The notes below the pieces were generated by a model. That model saw only the letters and a program-made list of their open reading frames with translations, made no database searches and was not told the DNA's origin. From positions 1-6,422 of the forward strand of contig CALASV010000423.1 in the NCBI GenBank assembly GCA_937888895.1: 6,422 nt of DNA, read 5' to 3'. Made by a program: the position numbers and the translations under genes. This document shows positions 6,209 through 6,422 of the stretch, one piece after another (position 1 is the first letter of the stretch; each line of letters opens with the position of its first letter). This DNA is from an uncultured Clostridia bacterium (GTDB lineage: Bacteria; Bacillota; Clostridia; Lachnospirales; Lachnospiraceae).

Positions 6209-6422
6209 ATGCAGATTGGTGAGCAGGTGGTATATGGTGTCCACGGTGTCTGCCGTGTGGTCGACCGGGAAGAGCGTGTGATCGACAGAAAGCGACGGAC
6301 CTATCTGGCTCTGGAGCCGGTGGGACAGGACGGATCCCGGTATCTGGTTCCCACCCACAATGCGGCGGCCATGGCCAAGGTCCGGCCCATGCTGTCCAGG
6401 GAAGAACTTGAGGAATTGCTCG
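6209..6422 (+). CDS. CarD/CdnL-family transcriptional regulator, N-terminal fragment
   Basis: From ATG 6209 the reading frame gives MQIGEQVVYGVHGVCRVVD, the characteristic start of the CarD_CdnL_TRCF RNA-polymerase-interacting domain. It continues through YLALEPVGQDGSRYLVPTHN to a segment like VRPMLSREELEELL, which usually ends this domain. Such proteins bind the RNA polymerase beta subunit and stabilise open promoter complexes; in Clostridia the proteins are about 160-200 residues. About 71 residues are present and the window ends inside the gene. A weak GGTGAG (6191-6196) lies 12 nt upstream, so the start is plausible but not secure. GC content and codon choice (CGG, CTG, GCC, CCC) differ sharply from every other gene here, suggesting a GC-rich source such as an Oscillospiraceae-like member of the same community. 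The frame is also continuous with fucO, so an automatic caller may merge the two. Confidence 0.75.
   Translation, partial: MQIGEQVVYGVHGVCRVVDREERVIDRKRRTYLALEPVGQDGSRYLVPTHNAAAMAKVRPMLSREELEELL

Noticed and set aside
6110..6358. Minus-strand open frame of 82 codons across the fucO/carD join
   Set aside because: It spans the composition breakpoint, while both sides have clear protein similarity on the + strand.

Overview
The window reads as chromosomal DNA from a low-GC (about one third G+C), anaerobic, spore-forming Firmicute. The gene content ([FeFe]-hydrogenase module, SpoVAF-type germination protein, FucO-type lactaldehyde reductase) best fits Clostridia, probably Lachnospiraceae; that placement is inference from protein resemblance recalled without a search. 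All supported genes lie on the + strand. The exception in composition is the last ~230 bases, which are GC-rich (114 of 182 bases G/C over 6241-6422, against 62 of 180 over 6001-6180) and look like DNA from another source.

Region 1 (1-3118) is the 3' part of a hydrogenase operon. It holds the C-terminal PAS/helical tail of a sensor protein resembling the H2-sensing hydrogenase HydS. Its 5' side is cut by the window and seems frame-disrupted in the first ~123 bases. A SpoIIE-family PP2C-type phosphatase with an extra uncharacterised C-terminal domain follows, overlapping the sensor gene by 8 nt. Then comes an iron-only hydrogenase with several [4Fe-4S] motifs and H-cluster motifs of a non-standard (group B/CpIII-like) kind. 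Order and coupling suggest a sensing protein, a signalling phosphatase and the hydrogenase that is made or regulated. A clear intrinsic terminator closes the unit at 3136-3175.

Region 2 (3176-4609) is a spoVAF-like spore germination membrane protein whose ribosome binding site lies in the 3' arm of that terminator.

Region 3 (4610-5911) starts with a very good sigma-A-type promoter (TTGTTT, 17-nt spacer, extended TACAAT) and encodes nucleoside salvage: deoD purine nucleoside phosphorylase and cdd cytidine deaminase.

Region 4 (5912-6422) has a 9-bp perfect inverted repeat, then the first ~65 codons of fucO. FucO similarity stops abruptly near 6182-6190. The sequence then turns GC-rich and encodes the N-terminus of a CarD/CdnL-like transcription factor. 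No mobile element or repeat is visible at the join, so a chimeric assembly is the leading explanation, although the reading frame happens to stay open across it.

I found no tRNA, rRNA, CRISPR array, insertion sequence or recognisable riboswitch. The most interesting biology is the sensor-phosphatase-hydrogenase module and the terminator/RBS overlap ahead of spoVAF. I see no convincing entirely new system.
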